From contig NW_019029000.1 of assembly GCF_002105155.1 (NCBI RefSeq), positions 558,001 through 622,000 of the forward strand: a DNA stretch of 64,000 nucleotides, in the 5' to 3' direction. This stretch comes from Lobosporangium transversale. Its lineage: Eukaryota; Mortierellomycota; Mortierellomycetes; Mortierellales; Mortierellaceae. Shown one piece after another: positions 47,643-58,500 of this stretch. Made by a program: the position numbers and the translations under genes. The notes under the pieces were generated by a model that saw only the letters and a program-made list of their open reading frames with translations, was not told the origin of the DNA and did no database searches. The number at the start of each line of letters is the position of its first letter. The first letter of the stretch is position 1.

Positions 47643-49434
47643 CAGTGCTCCTAATCGATTCGATACAACCGAAATTGAATGGGATTGAATGCATTCGATT
47701 CGGTTTCGGCTCAGGGTAAGTTTGTACCGAAATTGAATGCTCCATTCCTGTATCGAATCGAATGAATCGAATGTGTTGAATGATACCCCTAATGTGTAGC
47801 ATGGGTCGTATGATTATATCGAATGCATCGAATGTATCGAAACCGTTTACCGAATGTATCGAACCGATTTTTTAAGCGCATCGAATGTATCTATGCACTA
47901 TTTAATACGACTATATCGGCTTTTTGAATAAAAAACTTGACAGGTTAGAATGGGCTTACACAATTTGATGCGCCACGGTACATTCGACTAACGTTCAAAT
48001 GTTGGAATTATATTTAAATTTTGACTTATCACTTATAACGAATGTATACAGAACTATAGCAACTAATTTATGGGAGAACATTCATCCAAGAGTCCAGGAT
48101 GACCAAGCGCTGGATCGTCGTAGGGCTAAGGCTATTTCTTTCAGGTGACAGGAAGAACTTGGCTTGCGAAAAGCATCTTTCTGCCGGGGTTGATGTCACA
48201 GGGACTGCAAGATAGTCCTTTGCCATATTCGCCAAATTGGGCAAGCGCTCCTTTTGTGATCGCCAGTACACTAACTCTGGAGGCTCATGTTTACTAGCAA
48301 CTAGAGAACTTCCTTCTCGAACGTATAATTCAAGCTCTCCACCTTTTTTCTTGATATCATAGCGTCTCATCTCCACTTCTTCTTCAGCTGGAAGCTGACT
48401 TGGGCCTTCTTTGCCCTTATATTCATCTTCCCAGACCTTCGTTACCATGTCTTGGCTGCTTTGAATATATTCACCCCATTCGTTAGCTTCCCACCAGTCA
48501 AACCGCATCCTCGGGTCCATAGCAGTGGCGACGGCATAGACCGCTGAGGAATCAGTTTTAGAATAATAACGCAAAAGCTTCTTTAACCCTTGACCTGCTG
48601 CGTTTTTTAGTGGAGGATCCTCTTCTTTTTCAATATAATCTTCTAGGTGGTCGATCATGTTGTTGTAAGCAGACATGGCTCTGTTGATTGTCGGGTATCC
48701 CAGGCTAGAAGACACCGTCGCTGTGATATCATTAAACTGGCTAAGCAAAATATGGAGCTTCTTCAGGTATCCCCATTCTTCGTCTTTCAGGGAGAAGGCC
48801 GATAAAAACGGTTCGTTCTGGCACATGCTCTGGTAGGCTAGCCTTAACGTTATTGCCCTATCCACCATGATGAAAGTAGAGTTCCAACGTGTGCAGTTAT
48901 CCCTTTTCAGTTCAAGGTTTGGGCATTTCAGGATAGCGCAGACCTGACCAAACTTGTCAATTCTTTGTGGCGAAGCTCTATGTATAAGTCGATATAAAAG
49001 GTATTTTATAGTTAAGTTTTATGATTCAAGTTTATATTTGCAGTCAAGATTATATAGTAATACTGACCTGATCTTAACAATGCCTTTTCTGAGTTTCTGT
49101 AATGTACTCAGCGTTACAAGCGTTAACCCAACCGCATCCTCACACTCATTGTTGTTCACGTAGAGACTGTCATTTTCAGGAGCCAAGTCATTCAAACCAC
49201 TTGGGCCCAAAATCGCCTGAACTGCCAGATTAATGATGTGTCCAAGGCATGGCACATGGTATAAGCCATCCTTGAGCGACCTAATGTTTTTTATTTTTAT
49301 TTATTTTTATTTTTTTTAAGAGAAGCGTTGGAGATAACTCATTACTAGATGCGCTAGCATTATTGAAAGTGACTGAGAATTACCATTCTACTGCCTTGGG
49401 ATGCTTTTCAAGCTCTCGGATCATTTTGGACATA

Positions 49435-49649
49435 CACTATCATGCAAAACTGATTCAATAATTCATTCCCATGTGCATTTCTTTTTTTCATTCCTAGAAA
49501 CCGTATATGCATACACCACTCATACTTTGGTTTAATAAAGCTCCCGTCTTCTTCTACGACATAGTGATGCGTTGTGACATTAGCTTGTCTCATTTGAATA
49601 GCTAATGACTTTTTTGTTCATGCAGGTCATTGAATCAGTTTCACATGTG
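49435..49649. repeat. Tc1-2 left terminal inverted repeat (215 bp)
   Basis: Matches the reverse complement of 50852-51066. Outer site GCAAAACTGATTCAATAA and inner site CATTGAATCAGTTTCACATG are inverted relative to each other. Confidence 0.9.
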
Positions 49650-49769
49650 GTCTAAAATGTTGCCCATGACAACTTTTGGACGTCATTTAATGCCAGTAAA
49701 AAAAGGACTTTTCTCTCTTTCCTTTATGAACACTTGCTTAACTCTCTCTTAACTATACCTTCACAGAAT

Positions 49770-50801
49770 ATGAGACCCACTCCACAAAGGAAAGTCAACG
49801 AAGCCAGGAGGTTAATGATGGGAGGCATGTCTACTAGAGAAACTGCTGCTAGTGTTGGTATATCAATAGCGACGGCCACCAGGATCTATGCACATAATAA
49901 GGAGTACATGCCAGTCAATAAAGGCGGTCGACCAAGGAAAGTACCCAGAGGTATCATGCAGTATCTTAAGGTGAACATGAAACGAGGTACACTCAAGTCT
50001 GCAGTTGAGGCCACCGTCAGAGCCAACCAGCTCATACCAGCGGCTGTTTCTGAGACCACCGTTAGACGACGGCTCAAGGAGTTAGGATTGACAGCAAAGA
50101 GGCGTGTACATAAGCCAGCTTTACGTCGACGGCATATTAAAGCCCGTTTGCATTTTCTCAACAAGTATAAGGAATGGACTCTGGAAGATTGGAAAAAGGT
50201 TATTTGGTCAGATGAATCGAAAATAAACCGAATCTGCTCTGATGGCGTGCAGTGGATCTGGGACGACAATCCGGGACGCCTCACTCGCAGGTCGGTGCAA
50301 GGCACTGTCAAGTTTGGGGGTGGTAATGTTAAAGTGTGGTCATGCTTCTCATGGTACGGACCTGGATACATTGCAAAGATTGACAATAATATGGACGCAC
50401 AACTTTACATCAAACTACTGCAGGAGGATCTACAGATGTCGCTTGATGACTGGGGCCTAACTAAAAGCGATATCGTCTTTCAGCACGACAATGACTCGAA
50501 GCACACGGCGAAGATTGTTAGGAAGTATTTGGAGTCAGTACATCTGACAGAAGAGGAAGGTACACTTCTAGAGTGGCCAGCACAATCCCCTGACCTCAAC
50601 CCTATTGAACACATGTGGGCAGAATTGGATAGGCGGCTCTCTAGGTATCCGGAGCGAGCTAAGAGCTGTGATGAACTATGGGAGCGAGTATCGGTTGAAT
50701 GGTACAGGATCCCAGTGGGCTTCTGCCGCAAACTCATCATAGGTATCCATAAGAGACTCCAAGCTGTCAGTGATGCCCATGGTTGGAATACTATCTATTG
50801 A
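49770..50801 (+). CDS. Tc1-2 transposase, intact
   Basis: 343 residues from MRPTPQRK (an in-frame ATG 12 codons upstream also exists). The N-terminus has two helix-turn-helix units (ARRLMMGGMSTRETAASVGI and LKSAVEATVRANQ) with a GRPRK hook between. The DDE domain has VIWSDESK (first D), VFQHDNDSKHTAK (second D) and SPDLNPIEHMW (E). I count 39 residues between the second D and the E, five more than the 34 of classical Tc1, owing to an LTEEEG-type insertion. No stop or frameshift is seen, so it may be active. Confidence 0.92.
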   Translation: MRPTPQRKVNEARRLMMGGMSTRETAASVGISIATATRIYAHNKEYMPVNKGGRPRKVPRGIMQYLKVNMKRGTLKSAVEATVRANQLIPAAVSETTVRRRLKELGLTAKRRVHKPALRRRHIKARLHFLNKYKEWTLEDWKKVIWSDESKINRICSDGVQWIWDDNPGRLTRRSVQGTVKFGGGNVKVWSCFSWYGPGYIAKIDNNMDAQLYIKLLQEDLQMSLDDWGLTKSDIVFQHDNDSKHTAKIVRKYLESVHLTEEEGTLLEWPAQSPDLNPIEHMWAELDRRLSRYPERAKSCDELWERVSVEWYRIPVGFCRKLIIGIHKRLQAVSDAHGWNTIY

Positions 50802-50851
50802 TGTAAGGTTATGCCTCACAAAAGAATAAAGATCTTTGGCCACCGAATGGG

Positions 50852-51066
50852 CACATGTGAAACTGATTCAATGACCTGCATGAACAAAAAAGTCATTAGC
50901 TATTCAAATGAGACAAGCTAATGTCACAACGCATCACTATGTCGTAGAAGAAGACGGGAGTTTTATTAAACCAAAGTATGAGTGGTGTATGCATATACGG
51001 TTTCTAGGAATGAAAAAAAGAAATGCACATGGGAATGAATTATTGAATCAGTTTTGCATGATAGTG
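50852..51066. repeat. Tc1-2 right terminal inverted repeat (215 bp)
   Basis: Reverse complement of 49435-49649, with the same two internal sites. Confidence 0.9.
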
Positions 51067-52746
51067 TATTTGACGCATTGTCGGTGGTGATACTTAGAAG
51101 CTTGTCACCAATTTTAAATCGATCGATGACCTTAGCCAGAGATTCCGCTAAGTTCTCACCTGTATGCGCTCCATACAATGGCTCAAATCCAATGACCAGC
51201 TCTTGTTGGCGCCAGTCATGATCAATCCAGTGAGCTGTTACCCCCAGGAAGTTGTCTTGGAAAGGGCTTGTCCAGCCATCAACGGTCAGTGATACCTTGT
51301 TAATATCCTCAAATAAGCTTATGACTTGATGCTCCATGTATTGGTATTTTAGCTTAGCCTATTTTTAATCCATCTTTTTGTCAGTGTTTGGCTGATGTTT
51401 GTTATAAAAAAAAAATAATAATTGAAGAGTAATAATAATAATAATAATAATCATAATCATAGTAATAATAGTTTTATCTTGGTTGCCATGGTGTCATCAG
51501 ACGGTAGCTTTACTTGAGATGCTGTAGCCATTGTAGCATGGACTAGAAGCTCCTGGAGAGCAGTGCTTTTGACAATCGTAAATGGCTGCTTTGTTGTGAT
51601 AACGAATCGGACAAGCAATTCGTCAAATCTCGTAGGGTCAAATACTTTTGGCTGAGAAAATGAATTAAGCATCTTGTCCATCGGGCCTTGCTTGGAGAGA
51701 CTGCCATCATTGGCATTGCTATCTTTAGTGATGCGATGTACTCGCCACAGATGCTGGATGACCCCTGAAGTTGACATATTCGATGAACCAAAGGTTTTCC
51801 CGCAGCTAGGGTAACAGCAGCGCATACCAGAGCCACTCTTAGTTTTAACACGCTCGGCCCACTTGTTCTTCAGTGACCACGCCCAGCTTCGGTTGATCGC
51901 CGTACTGCTTGCCACGCTGGAGCTTCCCACGCTCCTCGTCACTAAGCTCTCATTCATCACGCTGCCGCTCATCACGCTCTCCATATCCATATCGTTGTCA
52001 GGTGCGTCAAAGCTGGCAGACATAGAAGTGTTACCAACGTCATAAACCTTAAGTTCATGTATGATAAAATTGCAATGGAGGTATTAATTTAAACATTAAG
52101 GTTAAGGTTTTTCCTTCTTTTCTTAATACAAAGTAATATGGTAAATGTAATCAATATATACTTCTTCTTCTTCCTCCTCGATAATTCGACGACGTCGTTT
52201 ACTCATTTTAAGAGATGTTTTGGGCTGAATTGAGATAATGCATGAAAAGGAAAAGAGAGAAAAAAAAAAAAAAAAAAAAGGAAAAGGAAAGGAAATGAGG
52301 CGAACTGAAGCGAATGCAAACACATTTGTTGTCCTGATGCCGCAGTTGAGTATTTAAGTATAACGCACCAGATATCTCGCACTCGTTGTTAGGCTTTATT
52401 TTCTATAAACATGTGTTTTAACCTTATCTTCATGGTAATATTTTTCTTAATCCACGATTTAAATCCACATTTTGATTAAGAGTGCCGTGAGAAAAAATTT
52501 ATAAAAATTTTAATCGGTATATCAATGTATCGAATGATTCGGTATATCAAATGAATTGAATCGGTACAATCGAGGCACCGAATGATTCGGTTTACCGAAT
52601 GCATCGAATATTCGATACATTCGATTCGGTTTCGACAATATATATTCATTCGGTTTCGATTCGATATGAACCTTACCTTGGTCAATTCGATTTCGGTTCG
52701 AAGGTGTATTGAATCGAATGTACCGATTAGGAGCACTGATTTCAGG

Positions 52747-54223
52747 CGGCGGCCGTGCTGGAACTCTGGGCCCTAAGGCCTCTGGCGATGGAATGTATTT
52801 TTTAAAACGGTCCACATGGAACACATCATGGATCTTCATCGTATTTGGAAGTTCTAATCGGAATGATACAGGCGAGATTTGTTCGACAATGGTATGAGGC
52901 CCAGCGAATAATGCTCAGAGCTTTTCCGTCGGCCTGTTCTTATCAGCGTCAACGGTGATATCATCTGTGCTGAGTAGTACCTGGTCTCCAACAGTAAATG
53001 AGTGATCACGTCGGCGAGCATTTGCGCCTCTTGCCTGCCTCTCTCTTGCTTCTTCCATGGCTTCCTTTGCCAACGTAAGCGCCGCGCTTTGGGACTCCAA
53101 AAACTCTTTCACACTAGGGTTTGATGATGTGTGGTTGGTAGGTTGTAGAAGAGATGCTGGGACACGCGGGTTAAAGCCAGCATTCAAGAAAAAAGGTGAA
53201 AATCCAGTGGACGCGTTAACCGAGTTGTTGTAGGCAAATTCAGCAGCGGAAAGCAATAGGTCCCAATTGGTTTGTCGTTGATCTACAAACGCACGAAGGA
53301 TTGTTTCCAATGTCTGGTTGGCGCGTTCGGTCTGGCCATCTGTCTGCGGATGAAATGCTGTGGACAAGACGAGTTTGCAGCCCATGAGCCGATGGAGTTC
53401 TTGCCGGAACTTGCTAGTGAATTTTGTATCACGGTCCGAGACGATGGTTGTAGGCATGCCATGAAGCCTGAACACGTTGTCAAAGAAGATCCTAGCCACA
53501 TCTGAAGCCTTGTCTTTGGTGGTGCTAGGCACAAAATGCACCTGCTTGGGGAATTTATCAACAAATACTGTGATGGCGTCGAAACCTCTAGGAGTCTTGG
53601 GAAGCTTGACAATAAAATCCATCGTCACAGTACTCCAGCGTTCTTTGGGGATCGCGAGGGGATGGAGCAGGCCTGCAGGGCGTTGTCGGCTAGGCTTGTT
53701 GCGTTGGCAGCTTTCACAGGTTTGGATATAATTGCGAGTATCGCGAGCGATCCTGGGCCAGAATACATAACGACGAAGGATATCATAGGTCTTATCGAAT
53801 CCGAGATGTCCGGCTATAGCGGAGTCGTGAGCGTCGTGGAGAAGGGTAAGACGAATATCAGACTTCTGCGGAATACAGACTAGGTTTGTTCCGCGACGCC
53901 AAACATATAAAAGTCCATCATGTAACGAGTAGCGAGGCGGAGGACATTTCTCAAGGCAGAATTTATAGATCATGGAGAGCTTTGGATCATCAGCGTAACT
54001 CTCAATCAGGCGCTGCTTCAGGTTCGGCTCTAGTTCGACCACAAGTGAGTTGACGGCGACAGATTGTAGATCTTGGTGATCTGGTCGTCGCGAAAGTGCA
54101 TCTGGGACGATGTTGTCCGGTCCACGCTTGTACTTGAAATCAAAATCATATTCCTGAAGTAGCTCCATCCAGCGCACTTGTCGTCGCGTTAGTTTAGGCT
54201 GTGTTGGGAAGTGGCGTAACGTA
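52747..54223 (-). pseudogene. Gypsy-1 integrase and RNase H C-terminal piece, with in-frame stop
   Basis: From the TA at 54222 the frame reads TLRHFPTQPKLTRRQVRWME (end of RNase H), then the integrase HHCC finger (HLGFDKTYDILRRYVFW to CESCQRNKPS), core residues in MDFIVKLP, VSDRDTKF and QTERANQTLE, and SFTVGDQVLLS. A TGA stop follows NRPTEKL near 52913-52915. The same frame then continues ALFAGPHTIVEQ through MKIHDVFHVDRFKKYIPSP to the hAT junction. So pol carries one nonsense mutation plus insertions. Confidence 0.88.
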
Positions 54224-54516
54224 CAGTGGTCATCAAAAGTCATTCAATGAATTAGGAATTTCGACATTCTCATTCCTTTCTCCAATTTGATCTTGCTTGT
54301 CGCTAATGAAACTTACGTAGCGAGTTTGACCATCGACAACGTCACTCCTACTACAATGTCAATGAGCTCCTGTTGCTAATTGAAAATTTAGATGAATGCC
54401 AATTATTGGCATCTCATTGAATGACATTTGAAGAAAATCAGCAGCTTTGCTTTATTTGTTTTTTTTTTCTGTTCTTCAGCAATGTGTACGAGATCCTTTC
54501 ATGCGATGTAGCTCCT

Positions 54517-55351
54517 CTACCCTTCGTGGCATACTTTCATATAGCTCATCAAGGAAGTCAGGTAGAATAGATGTCCAGATATCCTGTAGTCTTTCCCATA
54601 GTTCATCCGATCCTTTGGTACCTTCTCATATCCCTTGAGCCGCTGATCCATGTAGGCCCATACATTTTCGATAGGGCTGAGGTCAGGAGAATTTGGAGGC
54701 CACTCCAAAGTGGTAATGTGTGACTTAATTAAGAACTCTTTAACCATCCTATTCGTATGAGCACTTGCATTGTCCTGCTGAAAAATTAACTTTTCAGGGT
54801 CCTGGCCATACCACTTCCATGAGCCGAGGACATAATCTTGTAGAACATCAACATATAAAGAGGAATCAACTGTGACAGGGATCCTGCAACCATCGCCTAC
54901 ACCATGATAAGTGATACAGCCCCACCACATAAGTTTGTTATGTGCTCCCCTTGATCTCTCTCTAACATCTCGATCTTCTAAAGTCCTGTGGCCGGGTCGC
55001 CTATATTGTGTTCTTCCTCCTAAGGACCCTAGCCTTTCAAAAAGCTTTTCGTCCGAGAACATCACTCGCTTCCAGTCATCAACAGTCCAGTCAAGGTGGT
55101 TGAGGGCAAAATTCTTCCTTTTCGCAATCTGCATTTTTGTCAGCCTAGGCTTGAATGGGCGGCCATAGTTTTTCAAACCCTCTGATTTTACATAGCGTCG
55201 GGCAGTCTCTACACTGACATGCACTCCATGGCTCGATCTGATGTATTCTTGAACTGCCAGAATGGATCTAAGTTTCCCCGTATCAACCTCGCGTGCAATA
55301 ACCCTCTTGGTAGCAGGGGAAACCAATGAGGGTCTGCCCATTCTGGGTTTA
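54517..55351 (-). pseudogene. Tc1-1A transposase, C-terminal part
   Basis: Reads PRMGRPSLVSPATKRVIARE through VMFSDEKLF (first D), IFQQDNASAHTNR (second D), SPDLSPIENVW (E; 34-residue spacing). Near the 3' end the frame shifts (VPKDRMNYGKDY) at the same place as in copy B. The N-terminal part is at 60625-60767, beyond gypsy-2. Confidence 0.88.
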
Positions 55352-55546
55352 TGCAAAAGTCAAGGTAGTGTTCTAGGGGGATCTAAGGGTGCAATAAAGG
55401 TATCTTTATTCAGGGGGAACTATGCTACAGAACTAGATAGAAAAGTAGACCTATTTATACTAGTTAATATCCTGTTGCAAGGAATGCTCTAGAAATATGG
55501 GCGAAATACTATGTTGCACAAAATTATTATAGTGATTTCGCTTGCA
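55352..55546 (-). repeat. Gypsy-2 3' LTR
   Basis: 195 bp, TGCAAG...TTGCA in element orientation; includes a TATAAATAGG box and an AATAAAGA polyadenylation-like site. Same sequence as 60425-60619. Confidence 0.95.
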
Positions 55547-55557
55547 TCCTTCCCGTC
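55547..55557 (-). other. Gypsy-2 polypurine tract
   Basis: Minus strand GACGGGAAGGA directly upstream of the 3' LTR; primes plus-strand DNA synthesis. Gypsy-1 has a similar GGGAAGG core. Confidence 0.75.
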
Positions 55558-55570
55558 ATGAAGAAACCTA

Positions 55571-58500
55571 TTATCTTGTTTTTCTTGAAGCCTCAAAGAC
55601 GGCAAGCGCCTCTTTAGCGTTTGCGAGCGAAGATTTTGTTTCCCAAGTGGCTTCATCTAATGGATAGCCTTTCCAAAGAACGAGCCACTTAGGAGTTTTG
55701 CCAAACATTTTGAAGTCAATGATTTTGTCGACTTCATACTCCTCTTCTCCATCTACAAGCTCGGGGGCAGGGCGTGGTGGTAAGCGGTCGCCGAATTCAC
55801 GAGGTGACTCAATATAGGGGCGAAGCAGATCGGCATTAAAGACTGGATGCTGATGCATGTCAGGCGGTAGTTCCAGCTTGTAGGCATTTTCATTGACCTT
55901 CGAAATGATCTTGTAAGGGCCTATGTACTCAGGTTCCAGTTTCTGCGACGGCCTATTTTTATGTCCCGCGACAGAGATGTTTTCCGAGCTTAAGAGCACC
56001 ATGTCACCCACAGCAAACGTAGCAGGCCTGCGAGTTTTGTCCGCTTGGGCCTTTTGCCTATTCTGCGCTTCGATGATGGCATCCTGAGCTAGCGCCAAAT
56101 TCATCGACTGGGTTCGAACAAAATCACTGACAGCCGGAACATTGGTATCAGGTGGCTTTAAAAGAGATCCAGGGACTAGTGGATGGTGACCATAGTTCAG
56201 AAAGAATGGGGAGAAGCCTGTCGTAGGATTGACAGAGTTGTTGTATGCGAACTCCATCATAGGCAGTAAAAGATCCCAGTCGTTTTGCTTGTACGATATG
56301 TAAGAGCGGAGCATTTCTTCTAATGTTCTGTTGGCGCGCTCTGTTTGTCCGTCTGATTGTGGATGGAAGGCAGTAGACATGTTAAGTTTGGTGCCCATGA
56401 GCTTCATCAACGTTGTCCAGAACTTGCCGGTGAAACGTGAATCTCTGTCTGACACAATTGTCCGAGGCATGCCGTGCAGTCTAAAAACATTGTCGAAAAA
56501 GAGTCGTGCAACATCAGAGGCAGTGTCGGTAGTTCGGCTAGCGCAGAAATGAACTTGCTTGGACAGTTTGTCCACAAAGACCGTAATCGCGTCAAAACCT
56601 CTGGCTGTCTTCGGAAGCTTGACAATGAAGTCCATTGTTACAGTATCCCATCGTTGGCTTGGAATTGCCAAAGGTTGGAAAAGCCCTGCAGGAGGCTTTA
56701 GTGAAGGCTTGTTACGCTGGCATTGCTCACAGGAAGCAATGTATTTTTTTATATCCCTCGCCATGCGTGGCCAAAAATATGTTCGTCGCATGCTACTGTA
56801 CGTTTTATCGAATCCCAAGTGGCCTGATATAGGAGCGTCGTGAGCGTCATGCAAGAGTTGTGAACGGAGTCCGTCGTCCTTGGGTATGCAGAGGCGAGGG
56901 CCTTGTCCAGCGTTGATCCAGAGTAGACCATCCACCACGAAGTAACGATCCGAGGTAGAGGCATCCTTATACTGATGCACGAGGGGACCTAGAATTGGAT
57001 CGTGTAGGTAGCAACTGGCTAGTTGTTTTCGAATGCCAGGGTCTAGATTGATATCCAAGGAGTTCAAAGTAGTAGGTGTAGCCTCCAAGTCCTTGAGGTC
57101 CGGTCTTCGTGAAAGAGCATCAGGGACGACGTTATCTTTACCAGGTTTATACTTGAATACGAAATCATACTCTTGAAGCAACTCCATCCATCTTGCTTGT
57201 CTGCGAGTCAAGTTCGGCTGGCTAGGAAAATGTTGTAGAGTGGCATGGTCGGTATAAACGACAAAGTGAGAACCATCAAGGTAGTATCGCCATGTCTTCA
57301 GAGCATGCACCACAGCCAGCAGTTCTTGTTCGTGTGTAGGATAGTTGCGTTCCGCTGGGTTGAGCTTACGTGAAGTAAAAGCTACTGGTCGTGATTCACC
57401 ATTTTGGTCCGTCTGGAACAGGACAGCACCAATTGCAAAGCCTGAAGCGTCTGTTTCGACTGCTGTAGAGAGGGCAGGATCGAATATCCTAAGAACTGGT
57501 GCTGAGCTCACTGCTCTTTTCAAAGTCTCAAAGGCGTCTTGTTGAGATTTTCCCCAGTGGAATTCCTTATTGGAGCCTAACAATTGTGTGAGGGGAAGAG
57601 CAATATCAGCGTAATGAGAAATGTACTGATGGTAAAAATTAGTCAAACCAAGGAATTGCATCACATGTCGTTGGGTTGTTGGTACTGGCCATTCCCTTAT
57701 TGCCTTGACAAGTCCGCCATTCGTCTTGAGTCCATCCTTGGATATGACATGGCCTAGGAACTCAGTCTCTTCCTGCATGAAGGAACACTTGGATAATTTA
57801 CAATAAAGCCCAGCTTGACGCAAGAGGGAGAGTACTTGTCGGATGTGCTCTAAGTGATCTTTCTCGTTATCGGAGTAAATTAAAATATCATCGAGATACA
57901 CAACAACACATTTATCAAGAAGTGGATCAAGTACGTTACGCATCATAGTCGAGAACGCTGCAGGTGCATTTGTAAGACCGAAAGGTACGACGTTAAACTC
58001 GTAGTGGCCATAGCGAGTTCGGAACGCGGTCTTGTGTTTATCATCAGGATGGACACGCATTTGATGATAGCCCGAGAGTAGATCCAGCTTGGTAAAACAT
58101 TTAGCTGTTCTGAATCTGTCGATCAATTCATCGATCCGTGGTAAGGGGTACCTGTTTTTCTTTGTGATCTTGTTCAGGCCCCGATAATCAACACACATTC
58201 GAAGCGAGCCATCCTTTTTCTTCACAAAGAGGACTGGAGCACCGTATGGCGAGGTGCTCGGTGAGATTAATCCTTTTTGTAAAAGATCAGTTAGCTGCTT
58301 CTTCAGTTCATCAAGCTCAGCGATCGACAATCTGATGACAGGTCGGACAGGTGGGTCAGCATAAGGGTCAGTCTCTATACGCATGCTATCACCTCTGTCA
58401 GGGGGAAGGCCATCGGGAAGTGTTGTAGGAAAGACATCAGGGAATTCGACTTGAACGATTTGCTTGATAGAGTCCGGTAGTTCAGAACTACTGCTAGAGA

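Larger units (their letters stand above)
49435..51066 (+). mobile_element. Tc1-2: Tc1/mariner element with long terminal repeats, inserted in hAT
   Basis: Flanked by TA (49433-49434 and 51067-51068), inserted in the hAT coding frame at DNASN. Ends read CACTATCATGCAAAACTG. Inverted repeats extend about 215 bp on each side (49435-49649, 50852-51066) and look identical by eye. Each repeat has an outer and an inner copy of an AAACTGATTCAAT-like site in opposite orientation, a plausible pair of transposase-binding sites. The internal ORF is intact. Confidence 0.93.
48068..52023 (-). pseudogene. hAT transposase, interrupted by Tc1-2
   Basis: Order on the minus strand: BED-type zinc finger (52023-about 51480; CCYPSCGKTF with IQHLWRVH); RNase H-like core starting about 51359 with SLTVDGWTSPFQDNFLGVTA (first catalytic D) and LSITTDNASN (second D) cut by Tc1-2 at 51067; continuation MSKMIRELEKHPKAVEW (49434-49384); LYHVPCLGHIINLAVQAIL exon (about 49280-49068); and final exon (about 48975-48068) with RDNCTRWNSTFIMVDRAITL and the C-terminal hATC dimerisation region (VPVTSTPAERCFSQAKFFLS). 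The donor after the BED exon reads AT rather than GT (CCAAG then ATAAAA), suggesting a splice mutation. The Tc1-2 insertion alone makes it non-functional. Confidence 0.85.
47643..52738 (-). mobile_element. hAT DNA transposon inserted in gypsy-1
   Basis: Terminal inverted repeats of 15 bp, CAGTGCTCCTAATCG at 47643 and its reverse complement ending at 52738, are flanked by perfect 8-bp duplications ATTTCAGG (47635-47642 and 52739-52746). Removing the element restores the gypsy-1 frame. About 250 bases at each end are packed with TCGAATG/CATTCGA-type subterminal repeats. It encodes a minus-strand transposase and is itself interrupted by Tc1-2. Net length without Tc1-2 is about 3.46 kb. Confidence 0.93.

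Noticed and set aside
49408-51090. Two identical 60-residue frames starting MRQANVTTHH
   Set aside because: They are shadows of the Tc1-2 terminal inverted repeats.
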